Positions 29,739-37,251 of a stretch of 41,729 nt of DNA are shown here, piece after piece. The notes under the pieces were generated by a model, which was given only the letters and a program-made list of their open reading frames with translations, was not told the origin of the DNA and ran no database searches. This DNA comes from Alphaproteobacteria bacterium (GTDB taxonomy: Bacteria > Pseudomonadota > Alphaproteobacteria > Caulobacterales > Parvularculaceae), in contig JAADIQ010000028.1 in NCBI GenBank assembly GCA_013151255.1, positions 1 to 41,729 on the forward strand, in the 5' to 3' direction. Both the position numbers and the translations under genes were made by a program. Position 1 is the first letter of the stretch; the number at the start of each line of letters is the position of its first letter.

Positions 29739-31127
29739 ATGCCCATCATCGACTGCAAAGTTCTTGTCATTGGCGCCGGGCCGGGCGGTTATGTTGCGGC
29801 TATCCGCGCCGGACAGCTCGGGCTCGATACGGTGATCGTCGAGGCGTGCGCCCATGGCGGGACGTGTCTCAATGTCGGTTGCATCCCGTCCAAGGCGATC
29901 ATTCATGTGGCTGATGAATTTGAAAAGGCAACGCATTTCGCCAGCGACTCGCCGATTGGCGTTAAAGTTTCAAAACCTGAAATTGACCTCAAAAAATCAG
30001 TCGTGTGGAAGGACGCTATCGTCAAACGCCTCACTGGCGGCGTCAGCGGTCTCCTCAAGAAGAGCAAAGTCCGCACCATTGCCGGCTGGGCGACGTTTGT
30101 CGACGGCCGGACGGTTGAGGTGAAAACCGATGACGGCGTTCAAACCATCCGTGCAGAAAACATCATCATCGCAACCGGCTCCGCGCCGGTGGAGTTGCCG
30201 TTTTTGCCGTTTGGCGGCAATGTTATTTCTTCAACAGAGGCGCTAGACCTTAAAGCGCCGCCGAAGGCCCTCGCCATTGTCGGGGCCGGCTATATCGGCC
30301 TTGAGCTTGGGATTGCGTTTGCCAAACTCGGCTCAAAGGTGACGGTGGTGGAAGCGCTGGACCGGATTTTGCCGCTCTATGACAAGGCGTTGACCCGGCC
30401 GGTGGCCAAGAAGATGAAGGCGCTTGGCATCGATGTCGTGCTCGGCGCGAAAGCCAAGGGCGCCGGTAAGGCCGGTCTCCAGATTGAAACCGCCGACGGC
30501 AAGGCGGCGAGCGTCAAAGCCGACAAGATTTTGGTGACGGTCGGGCGTGCGCCGCTCACCGAGGGCTGGGGCCGCGATAACCTCGTCCTCGATATGGATG
30601 GGCGGTTCATTAAAATTGACGAGCAATGCCGCACTTCGATGAGCGGGATTTACGCCATCGGCGACGTCACCGGCGAGCCGATGCTGGCCCATCGCGCCAT
30701 GGCGCAGGGCGAAATGGTTGCGGAAATTATCGCCGGCGAGAACCGGGTGTGGGACAAGGTTGCGATTGCGGCGGTGTGTTTCACCGACCCGGAGATTGTC
30801 TCAGCCGGGCTATTGCCGGATGAGGCGAGCGCGGCGGGCTATGAAATCATCACACAGAGCTTTCCGTTCGCCGCCAATGGCCGGGCGATGACGATGGAAT
30901 CTGAGGACGGCTTCGTGCGGATTGTTGCGCGCAAGGACAATCACCTGGTGCTCGGCATTCAGGCGGTTGGCGGCGGCGTTTCAGAACTGGCGGCCGCTTT
31001 CGGGCTGGCGCTGGAAATGGGCGCCGCGCTCGAAGATATCGCCGGCACTATCCACGCGCATCCGACCCAAGGCGAAGCCTTCCAGGAAGCTGCGCTCAGA
31101 ACGCTTGGGCAAGCACTGCATATTTAG
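29739..31127 (+). CDS. lpd: Dihydrolipoyl dehydrogenase (E3)
   Basis: E3 reoxidises dihydrolipoamide with FAD and NAD. The 462-residue protein has the FAD loop [12 protein letters not shown], the redox disulfide in [13 protein letters not shown] (C43, C48), the NAD loop [12 protein letters not shown], the FAD motif [10 protein letters not shown], and the C-terminal [12 protein letters not shown] dyad. In the bkd operon it is probably the dedicated E3 (LpdV-type), though it could also serve other complexes. The ATG at 29739 fits the family start; the frame is open back to 29670. Confidence 0.95.
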   Translation: MPIIDCKVLVIGAGPGGYVAAIRAGQLGLDTVIVEACAHGGTCLNVGCIPSKAIIHVADEFEKATHFASDSPIGVKVSKPEIDLKKSVVWKDAIVKRLTGGVSGLLKKSKVRTIAGWATFVDGRTVEVKTDDGVQTIRAENIIIATGSAPVELPFLPFGGNVISSTEALDLKAPPKALAIVGAGYIGLELGIAFAKLGSKVTVVEALDRILPLYDKALTRPVAKKMKALGIDVVLGAKAKGAGKAGLQIETADGKAASVKADKILVTVGRAPLTEGWGRDNLVLDMDGRFIKIDEQCRTSMSGIYAIGDVTGEPMLAHRAMAQGEMVAEIIAGENRVWDKVAIAAVCFTDPEIVSAGLLPDEASAAGYEIITQSFPFAANGRAMTMESEDGFVRIVARKDNHLVLGIQAVGGGVSELAAAFGLALEMGAALEDIAGTIHAHPTQGEAFQEAALRTLGQALHI

Positions 31128-31202
31128 TTTTTAGATATTATGTTCCGCAAACGCCGGTCCATGCTACATCAATGAATTCACACCCTAGTATGGCAGGCGA
31201 AT

Positions 31203-32156
31203 ATGCAACGAAAAGTCATTATTGATTGCGATCCGGGCCAGGATGATGCGCTGATGTTGTTTTTGGCGTTCGCGGCGCCGAAGGAATTAGACATTCTTGG
31301 CGTTTGCGCCGTGGCGGGGAATGTGCCTTTGGCTAAAACCCAACGCAACATTTGTATTTTGAGCGATATTGTCGGCAACGAAAATGTTCCGATGTTTGCA
31401 GGATGTGACAAGCCGTTGACGAATGTCGGCCTGACGGCGGAGCATGTGCACGGGCGCGAGGGCATTGACGGTATAGATATTTTCAGCCCGAAAACAAAAT
31501 TGCAGCCCAAAGGCGCCGTCGATTTTATTGTTGATACGCTGCTGTCAGCTGCCGACGATGAAATTACGCTTGTTGTGACCGGGCCTTTCACAAATGTCGC
31601 ATCTGCTATTTTGCGTGAACCAGCGATATTGCCAAAAATTCGCGAACTTGTCTTGATGGGCGGCGCCATGAGAGAGGGGGGAAATATTACGCCTTCGGCA
31701 GAGTTTAATATCTATGTTGACCCGCATGCGGCCAAAATTGTGTTTGAGTGCGGCCGGCCGATTGCCGCCTTTGGGTTGGATGTAACCCATCAAGTGTTCA
31801 CTTCGCCCAGCGTGCTGGAGCGTGTTGCAATGCTGGACAACCGCGTTGCAAAAGCATCCCACGGCATGCTGTCATTTTTCGGACGCTACGATGCACAAAA
31901 ATATCGAGCGCAAGGCGCGCCATTGCACGACCCGTGCACGATTGCTTATTTGCTACAGCCGGAGTTGTTTGAACTGAAGTCCTGTAATATCCGTGTAGAA
32001 ATCGATTCTGAACTGACGATGGGCCATACGGCCGTAGATTTTTGGGGCGTTACCGGGCTGCCCGCCAATGCGGAATGGGCCCATAGCGTCCAGGCCCATA
32101 GCGTCCATCGAGACGGGTTTTTTGATCTGCTAATTGAGCGCTTGTCTCGATATTAG
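31203..32156 (+). CDS. Inosine/uridine-type nucleoside hydrolase
   Basis: This family splits ribonucleosides into base and ribose in the cytoplasm for salvage. The 317-residue protein has the calcium-binding start IIDCDPGQDDA (D8, D10, D14, D15), the TGPFTNVA motif, MGGAMREGGNITPSAEFN in the middle, and the HDPCTIAY motif near residue 240. Substrate (purine, pyrimidine or both) cannot be told. It looks less GC-rich than the bkd genes. A 15-base tandem duplication near the end inserts five extra residues (AHSVQ/AHSVH). Confidence 0.92.
   Translation: MQRKVIIDCDPGQDDALMLFLAFAAPKELDILGVCAVAGNVPLAKTQRNICILSDIVGNENVPMFAGCDKPLTNVGLTAEHVHGREGIDGIDIFSPKTKLQPKGAVDFIVDTLLSAADDEITLVVTGPFTNVASAILREPAILPKIRELVLMGGAMREGGNITPSAEFNIYVDPHAAKIVFECGRPIAAFGLDVTHQVFTSPSVLERVAMLDNRVAKASHGMLSFFGRYDAQKYRAQGAPLHDPCTIAYLLQPELFELKSCNIRVEIDSELTMGHTAVDFWGVTGLPANAEWAHSVQAHSVHRDGFFDLLIERLSRY
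32078..32107 (+). repeat. In-frame 15-base tandem duplication in the nucleoside hydrolase gene
   Basis: GGCCCATAGCGTCCA occurs twice back to back (32078-32092 and 32093-32107). It encodes AHSVQAHSVH in a place where relatives usually have a single short segment before DGFFDLL. The identity of the copies suggests a recent event. Confidence 0.85.
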
Positions 32157-32281
32157 AGCCCCCTTCGACCGCTTCGCGGCCACTTCCCCGTAAACGGGGG
32201 AAGAAAAGAGCTTCTCCTCATGCTCGACCTTTTTCCTCCCCCGTTTACGGGGGAGGTGTCCCGAAGGGACGGAGGGGGTTC
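32157..32281. repeat. Palindromic intergenic repeat, copy B
   Basis: It begins directly after the nucleoside hydrolase stop with AGCCCCC. It contains CTTCCCCG-TAAA-CGGGGGAAG followed by AAAAGA, as in copy A. The 9-base hairpin CCTCCCCCG-TTTA-CGGGGGAGG (32235-32256), GTCCCGAAGGGAC and a GGAGGGGG end follow. The two GTAAACG/CGTTTAC hairpins are near inverted copies of each other, so the whole element is a large palindrome. It could act as a terminator or RNA stabiliser for the upstream gene. Confidence 0.8.
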
Positions 32282-32575
32282 TTGCATCAATAACCAACAC
32301 TGACAAAACCGCATAAAACCGCACAACCCCCACACGAATCGATTCTTCGATTTTACAACCTTGAGAGGGTAGTCTTCCATAAATCCTATATTTGGTGAAA
32401 AGTTATCCTCACCGATTCCAGCGGTCCTATGATGCCTTTCGAGTAATTTTTTGACTTGAAAGGAGTGCTACAGAAGAAATGTTATTAGCCGCGATAAATT
32501 CCGCTCATTCCGGTGAAAACCGGAATCCAGACGGCGTTGAATTTTCTGATTGCGTTAGTGTAGGGCGCCAAATCT
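32282..32575. other. Gene-free stretch before the FliO-like gene end
   Basis: No convincing coding frame is seen on either strand. The stretch is AT-rich. It contains the palindrome GAATCGATTC near 32336-32345 (two overlapping GANTC sites) and the small hairpin repeat at 32507-32526. Confidence 0.5.
32507..32526. repeat. Short REP-like hairpin
   Basis: ATTCCGGT and ACCGGAAT form a perfect 8-base stem around a GAAA tetraloop, flanked by CTC and CCAG. The form CATTCC...GGAATCCAG is that of a widespread proteobacterial intergenic palindrome. It lies about 50 bases after the FliO-like stop (minus strand) and might end that transcript. Confidence 0.6.
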
Positions 32576-32953
32576 TTAGGCGGCGTCTTTGCCAGCAAGC
32601 TGGTTTTCAGCGGGCCGGAATTTTTTTAGCAGATCCGACATTGTCGCAAAGGGGTTTTCGGCAGGCGCCGGCGCGTCTTCTTCGTCGCTCGCGCCGTCGA
32701 GATCGTGTGCAATCACGGTTTCATTATTGGCGCCGAGCACGATAAGATGTTCCGCATCGTCACATTTGATAATCGCAATACGTCGCCGGCCATCCAGCGC
32801 CAGGGTTTCCACCACGCGCAGCCGGCGTTTGCGGACAAAACCGCCCGACGCGGTGGCGAGGCCTGCCTTTTTGGCGGCGAAGGCGGCGATGCCGATCATG
32901 CCGATCACGGCGGCCAGACCGAACAGGATGCGGGCGAAATCCTCGAAAATCAT
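32576..32953 (-). CDS. FliO-like flagellar biosynthesis protein
   Basis: FliO helps assemble the flagellar export gate (FliP ring) in the inner membrane. The 125-residue product has one N-terminal membrane segment (about residues 8-27), then the conserved core RRLRVVETLALDGRRRIAII followed by HLIVLGANNETVI, typical of the FliO/MopB family, and a variable acidic tail. It lies alone among non-flagellar genes. AAGGA is upstream at suitable spacing, and a perfect CtrA box lies 53 bases upstream. Function is assigned from family resemblance and topology. Confidence 0.75.
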   Translation of the reverse strand: MIFEDFARILFGLAAVIGMIGIAAFAAKKAGLATASGGFVRKRRLRVVETLALDGRRRIAIIKCDDAEHLIVLGANNETVIAHDLDGASDEEDAPAPAENPFATMSDLLKKFRPAENQLAGKDAA

Positions 32954-33005
32954 GAGCCGATGTCCTTTAGGCGAAGATACGGGACGAAAATTACAAGGCT
33001 TATGC

Positions 33006-33020
33006 TTAACGGGGTGTTAA
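33006..33020. promoter_or_regulatory. Perfect CtrA-type box upstream of the FliO-like gene
   Basis: TTAA (33006-33009) and TTAA (33017-33020) are separated by 7 bases and lie inside the longer inverted repeat GCTTAA/TTAAGC. The box overlaps the stop codon of the minus-strand glycosyltransferase gene and is 53 bases before the FliO-like start. CtrA is known to activate early flagellar genes in Caulobacter, so control of this gene is a natural reading. Confidence 0.6.
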
Positions 33021-35209
33021 GCGCGGCGGTTTTGCCCCGGGGCCTTATAAAGCGCGGCGATATCGTCGAGCGCGATGATGTCGCCGCCAATGGAGCCGCG
33101 AAACCAGGCGAGATAGCGCCGCGTAGTGTCGAGAATTTTCGCAACAGCGGCGGCGTCTTTCGCGTAGGCGTTGGCGCCAATGCTTAAGCTTGTTGAATGA
33201 AGGGTAAATGTGATGACAGGGATTTTGTCGGCGACCAGCCGGTTGGTGAGGGCTTTGAGGTCGCTGAGCCGCGCGCCTTCCGGCGACAGCCGCATCGGCA
33301 CGGTGCGGCGCGAGGGTTTGGACGCAGCGTTTACAAAGCCGGGCGCGGCATTTTCCTGGCTCAGGAAAACCCGGCTTCGGCGCAAGGCGCGCGCGCCGCT
33401 GACCGGGGTGACAAAGACTTGCCGCCCGGCGGAATCGACTGTGAACGGACGGTTGGACATGCGCCGGAAATCTGGCCCGCCGGCGGTGGTAAAATCAAAC
33501 CCGGTGCTGGGGCTGAAATCAAACCGCACGCCAGCCGCGCCAAGCAGGTCGTAATCAGGCGCGGCGACGCCATAGCGCCCGGCGCGATGGGCGCAGGCGC
33601 GCGCGCCAAAGGCGGCCTCATAAGCGTTCGCCAAAACATCCAGCTTGGCGCGATAGACATCGCGCGGCAGGTTGTTTTGAAACGAGAAATAGGCGCCCGA
33701 AAAATTCGCCCCCGGCGGCGTCACCCATTGATGGAGATGCAAGCCGCAATCGGCGCTGCCGCCGTCTTTGAGGGTGCGAAAATAGTCGGTGGTGTTTTGG
33801 TTTTTCAACAGTGGATAGGTGAGGAGATAGAGCGGTTTGGCGCCAGCCTCGGCGCAGACAGACTGGAAGTGGTCAATATCGGCTGCGGCGCAAATGCGGT
33901 GCGTGTCCGGGCGGAAAGCGGACCAGTCGAACTGTTCTTCCGTGTCCACCGTAACCAGCAGCTTGGGCCGATAGGCGCCTTGCGCGGGCGCCATCGGAGT
34001 TATGACGGTGGCCGCCGCCGCGCGCGATTTCGCCGTCAGTTCCGCGGCGATAGTCGCCATCGCATCGGCGGTTTCGTCCCAGGAATGGCGTTCCGCATAG
34101 GCGCGGGTTTGCGCAGCGCCCGGCGGATGGGCGAGGAGGGCGTTGATTTCACGCGCAATCGCCTCCGGCGTCCGCTCGACGACAATGCGACCGGCGGCGG
34201 GTTCGCGAATGACTTCCGCCACGCCGCCAACATCGCTCGCAACGCAGGGCGCGCCGCAAGCCATCGCCTCGAGCAATACATTCGGCCAGCCCTCGCGCGA
34301 AGAGGCGAGCGCCAGAATATCGGCGGCGCGATAAATCTCTGGCATTTTTTCCGGCGCGACGGGGCCGAGGAAACGCACGCGAGAGCCAAGCCCCGCGCTT
34401 TTCGCCTGGCGCTCAAGGCGTGCGCGCTCCGCGCCATCGCCAACAATCAACAGCGTCGCATTCGGAATTTGCCCGAGCGCATCAATGACGAGGCCATGGC
34501 CTTTGCGGGCGATAAGATGGCCGGCCGAGACAATCACCGGGCCGCGAACGCCCAACGCCGCGCGCGCAGCTTCGCGGTCGCCGGGGGTGAAAGCCTCCAG
34601 GTCGACGCCATTGCGCAGGACATGAATTTTTTGCGCCGGCGCGCCAAGCGCCGCCAACTCATTCTTGAGCGACGCCGCAACGGTGATGATGGCGTCGGCG
34701 CCGAGCGCTGCTTTGAGGATTTGCGCCCTCGGCCGCTTGTGTTTTGCAAGCAGCGTAATGTCCGAGCCGCGCGCGGTAATCACCAGCGGCTTGCCGATTT
34801 CCTTTGCCACAGCCGCCGCCGCAACGCCGTCGGGGTAGAAATAATGCGCGTCGATAAAGTCGAAATCCCAGCCGTCTTGCGTCACATCTTCAATGGCGGC
34901 GCGAAAACACCGCGCCAGCGCCTGCGGCGCGGAATGCATGCCGATTTTTGGCGGGATGAGATAGCGCGGATGGAAAATCTCAATCCCATGGCGGGTCTCG
35001 CGATGGGGCGTTCGCGCCCAGCGGGCGTATTTGCCAAACACCTTACCACCGAACGGAAACCACGGGACCGGCGCAATCACGCGGATGTCGTCCCCCCGGA
35101 CGTCGGCGTCATGGCGCTGCAAAAAGGCGCGCAACCGGTTCTCGACGAAAATACCGTGGGCGGGCATTTGCGCATTTGGATAGAGCGTTGTGAAAACCAG
35201 AAAGCGCAT
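33017..35209 (-). CDS. GT4 glycosyltransferase fused to WalW-like polysaccharide deacetylase
   Basis: The 730-residue product has two parts. Residues 1 to about 395 form a GT-B, GT4-family glycosyltransferase. It begins MRFLVFTTLYPN, has HVLRNGVDLEAF in the middle and the donor-binding EGWPNVLLE motif (E306, E314). Residues from about 414 begin KLLVTVDTEEQFDW and resemble WalW-type polysaccharide deacetylase-like proteins, with GLHLHQW, HRAGRYG and FTLHSTSL as likely metal and active-site segments. I chose the ATG at 35209, where the GT4 fold starts; a TTG at 35242 is in frame. It is divergent from the XrtA-type locus and probably builds or trims the same polysaccharide. Confidence 0.85.
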   Translation of the reverse strand: MRFLVFTTLYPNAQMPAHGIFVENRLRAFLQRHDADVRGDDIRVIAPVPWFPFGGKVFGKYARWARTPHRETRHGIEIFHPRYLIPPKIGMHSAPQALARCFRAAIEDVTQDGWDFDFIDAHYFYPDGVAAAAVAKEIGKPLVITARGSDITLLAKHKRPRAQILKAALGADAIITVAASLKNELAALGAPAQKIHVLRNGVDLEAFTPGDREAARAALGVRGPVIVSAGHLIARKGHGLVIDALGQIPNATLLIVGDGAERARLERQAKSAGLGSRVRFLGPVAPEKMPEIYRAADILALASSREGWPNVLLEAMACGAPCVASDVGGVAEVIREPAAGRIVVERTPEAIAREINALLAHPPGAAQTRAYAERHSWDETADAMATIAAELTAKSRAAAATVITPMAPAQGAYRPKLLVTVDTEEQFDWSAFRPDTHRICAAADIDHFQSVCAEAGAKPLYLLTYPLLKNQNTTDYFRTLKDGGSADCGLHLHQWVTPPGANFSGAYFSFQNNLPRDVYRAKLDVLANAYEAAFGARACAHRAGRYGVAAPDYDLLGAAGVRFDFSPSTGFDFTTAGGPDFRRMSNRPFTVDSAGRQVFVTPVSGARALRRSRVFLSQENAAPGFVNAASKPSRRTVPMRLSPEGARLSDLKALTNRLVADKIPVITFTLHSTSLSIGANAYAKDAAAVAKILDTTRRYLAWFRGSIGGDIIALDDIAALYKAPGQNRRA

Positions 35210-35330
35210 CGCTCTCGCATTAAAACAGGCAAACCGACCCAAGCGCCGGAATGGAACACCTCATCCATTCATATATCGCGCCGTTTAAGGAATGCCCCGC
35301 GCACTGTTCTGCGGTTGCCCCGCCAGAACA

Positions 35331-35345
35331 TTAACGAACCGTTAG
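35331..35345. promoter_or_regulatory. CtrA-like box in the divergent polysaccharide promoter region
   Basis: TTAA-N7-TTAG is one base from the CtrA consensus. It lies in the 243-base gap between the divergent glycosyltransferase-deacetylase and sugar transferase genes. One mismatch makes this weaker than the three perfect boxes. Confidence 0.3.
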
Positions 35346-35452
35346 GCACGTTTACTGCTTCGTTTCGGGCGTTGTTCCAAACTGAAACAGCCGGCAACCG
35401 AAGCGCTGTTCCAGCTTGCAACCAACATCGCGGCGTTGGAGGCGTTGGGGAG

Positions 35453-36277
35453 ATGGTCATAATTTACGGCATCGCGGCGGGCCTGTTGGCGGCGTTGATT
35501 GCGATTCGCTCCGGCCCATGGCTGGTGAAGATGGCGTATGACGATCCCGCGGCGCCATTGACGCGCGCGCCGGTATTGTTGCGGCAATCCCACGGCGCGC
35601 CTGTTGGCGCCAGCGCAAACGCCGGCGCGTTGGACCTCGACACGGTGGATATGCGCGCTGTCAATCGCGCTGCTGCGGCGATGACCGGTCATGATATTTC
35701 GCAGTTCAAGCGCGTCCTTGATGTGGTTTTAAGCCTCGGTCTGATTGTGTCGCTCGCGCCGCTGCTGGTGTTGACGGCGCTGGCCATTAAGCTCGACAGC
35801 CACGGGCCAGTGCTCTACCGGCAACGCCGCGTCGGCAAGGACGGCAAGCTGTTCGAGGTGTATAAATTCCGCTCGATGCGCATGGATGCGGAAAAAGACG
35901 GGCCGCAATATGCGCGCATTAACGATGATCGGGTCACCCGCATCGGCCGGTTGATCCGCAAGACCCGGATCGATGAAATCCCGCAGGCGATGAATGTGCT
36001 ACGCGGTGAGATGAGCTTTGTCGGCCCGCGGCCCGAGCGCCCGGAATTCGTCGCTGAGCTCGAACGCGCCATCCCGCATTATCGTTCGCGCCAGCTCGTC
36101 AAGCCCGGCATTACCGGCTGGGCGCAGGTGAAATATGAATATGCCGCGACCGTTGAGGGCGCCAGCGAGAAGCTGCGCTATGACCTTTACTATATCCGAA
36201 ACTTCACCCCGCTGTTCGACATTATCATCATCGTGATGACCATCCGGGTGGCGGTGTTCGGCATTGGCAGCCGCTAA
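35453..36277 (+). CDS. Polyprenyl-phosphate sugar-1-phosphate transferase (priming enzyme)
   Basis: This family loads the first sugar phosphate on undecaprenyl phosphate at the inner membrane to start a polysaccharide repeat. The 274-residue protein has one N-terminal hydrophobic segment (2-19) and a family-unlike stretch. The bacterial sugar transferase domain follows from about F85: the membrane re-entrant helix 87-113, KFRSMRMDAE, the catalytic RIDEIPQ (D174, E175), MSFVGPRPERPEF and PGITGWAQVKYEYAA. It lacks the large multi-spanning N-terminal part of many WcaJ/EpsB-type enzymes. The ATG at 35453 has GGAGG 10 bases upstream; the frame runs back antisense through the minus-strand gene without meaning. 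Confidence 0.92.
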   Translation: MVIIYGIAAGLLAALIAIRSGPWLVKMAYDDPAAPLTRAPVLLRQSHGAPVGASANAGALDLDTVDMRAVNRAAAAMTGHDISQFKRVLDVVLSLGLIVSLAPLLVLTALAIKLDSHGPVLYRQRRVGKDGKLFEVYKFRSMRMDAEKDGPQYARINDDRVTRIGRLIRKTRIDEIPQAMNVLRGEMSFVGPRPERPEFVAELERAIPHYRSRQLVKPGITGWAQVKYEYAATVEGASEKLRYDLYYIRNFTPLFDIIIIVMTIRVAVFGIGSR

Positions 36278-36577
36278 ATCTGTTGCTGGTGAAACCATGG
36301 CAAGCGTTCTGATTCGGCGATTGCGCAGCGCCATTTGGCGCCATTATGGCGGGTAATCGCTTGAAGCTAAGAAAACCGGGCTGCGGCAATTATCCCGCAT
36401 CCCGCGATTAACACCGCAACTCACTGAATCTATTGAGATTCAGAGCTACTCCGAAAGCTTTCCGCAACCGCGCGTTGCGCCATGGCAAAGAATTTGCGGA
36501 GACACTAAGCTAAGCGCGTAATTTTGACGTGCCCGCCGACAAAGGGCGGCATTCTGGAAAGCCTGAGGGAAGGAACC
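36278..36577. other. Gap between sugar transferase and Wza-like gene
   Basis: No gene is seen in about 300 bases. It contains the inverted repeat CTGAATC/GATTCAG (36424-36430 and 36437-36443) with a 6-base loop, which also holds two GANTC sites. A TTGACG hexamer at 36524-36529 has no acceptable -10 partner. The gap probably holds the promoter for the export genes. Confidence 0.4.
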
Positions 36578-37219
36578 ATGACAAATATTTACCAAATCTG
36601 CCGCATCGCAATTATAGGCGCCGCTGCTGCGCTGATCGCCGGCTGCGCGGGGCTTGGCGGCGGAGAAAAACTGCAAGCCGCCCCGGCATTGGCGATCGAC
36701 GTCACCGGCTCATCACCGGAATACATAATTGGGCCGCTCGACAGGCTCGAAATCTTCGTTTGGCGCGCGCCGGAGCTTTCAACCAATGTCACCGTCCGTC
36801 CGGACGGGCGCATTTCAACCCCGCTGGTCGAGGACATGGTCGCTTCCGGCAAGACGCCGACGCAGCTGGCCGCAGACCTTGAAACCTCTTTGAAGCGGTT
36901 TGTGAAAGCGCCGGAAGTGACAATCATCGTCAGCGATTTCTCGTCAACCTTTGACCAGCAGGTGCGGGTTCTGGGCGAAGCGCAACAGCCGATTGCGTTG
37001 CCGTATCAGGCGGGGATGACGGTGCTGGATGTGATGGTCGCAGTTGGCGGGCTGACGGAGTTCGCCGCCGGCAATCGCGCGGTGCTGATCCGCGGCAAGG
37101 GCGCGGATCGCAATTCTTACCGCCTGCGCCTCGATGATTTGCTGCGCAAGGGCAACATCTCCGCGAATGTGCCGATGTTGCCAGGCGATGTTGTGTTAAT
37201 TCCCGAAAGCATTTTTTAA
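36578..37219 (+). CDS. XrtA-type polysaccharide export lipoprotein (Wza-like)
   Basis: Wza-like proteins form or gate the outer-membrane exit for polysaccharide. The 213-residue product has a signal sequence with lipobox LIAGC (C23). A poly-export domain begins YIIGPLDRLEIFVWR, followed by an SLBB-type segment (QVRVLGEAQQPIALPYQ, then VMVAVGGLTEFAAG) and a typical end PGDVVLIPES. The size fits the short, single-SLBB form associated with exosortase A loci. The ATG at 36578 has AAGGA just upstream; 18 further residues are open upstream but would spoil the signal sequence. Confidence 0.9.
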   Translation: MTNIYQICRIAIIGAAAALIAGCAGLGGGEKLQAAPALAIDVTGSSPEYIIGPLDRLEIFVWRAPELSTNVTVRPDGRISTPLVEDMVASGKTPTQLAADLETSLKRFVKAPEVTIIVSDFSSTFDQQVRVLGEAQQPIALPYQAGMTVLDVMVAVGGLTEFAAGNRAVLIRGKGADRNSYRLRLDDLLRKGNISANVPMLPGDVVLIPESIF

Positions 37220-37251
37220 AGACGTAGCTTTTGGGTGGAAAAGGACGCGTA

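Noticed and set aside
32479..32745. Small plus-strand open frame in the gap and antisense to the FliO-like gene
   Set aside because: It runs through the REP-like hairpin and has no ribosome-binding site or recognisable sequence.
33197..35452. A very long plus-strand open frame antisense to the glycosyltransferase-deacetylase gene, continuous with the sugar transferase
   Set aside because: Its product is arginine-rich and without domain character, and the minus-strand reading has full GT4 and WalW motifs. The open frame is a by-product of codon bias.
36524..36552. TTGACG as a -35 element for the Wza-like gene
   Set aside because: No acceptable -10 hexamer occurs at 16-18 bases spacing.
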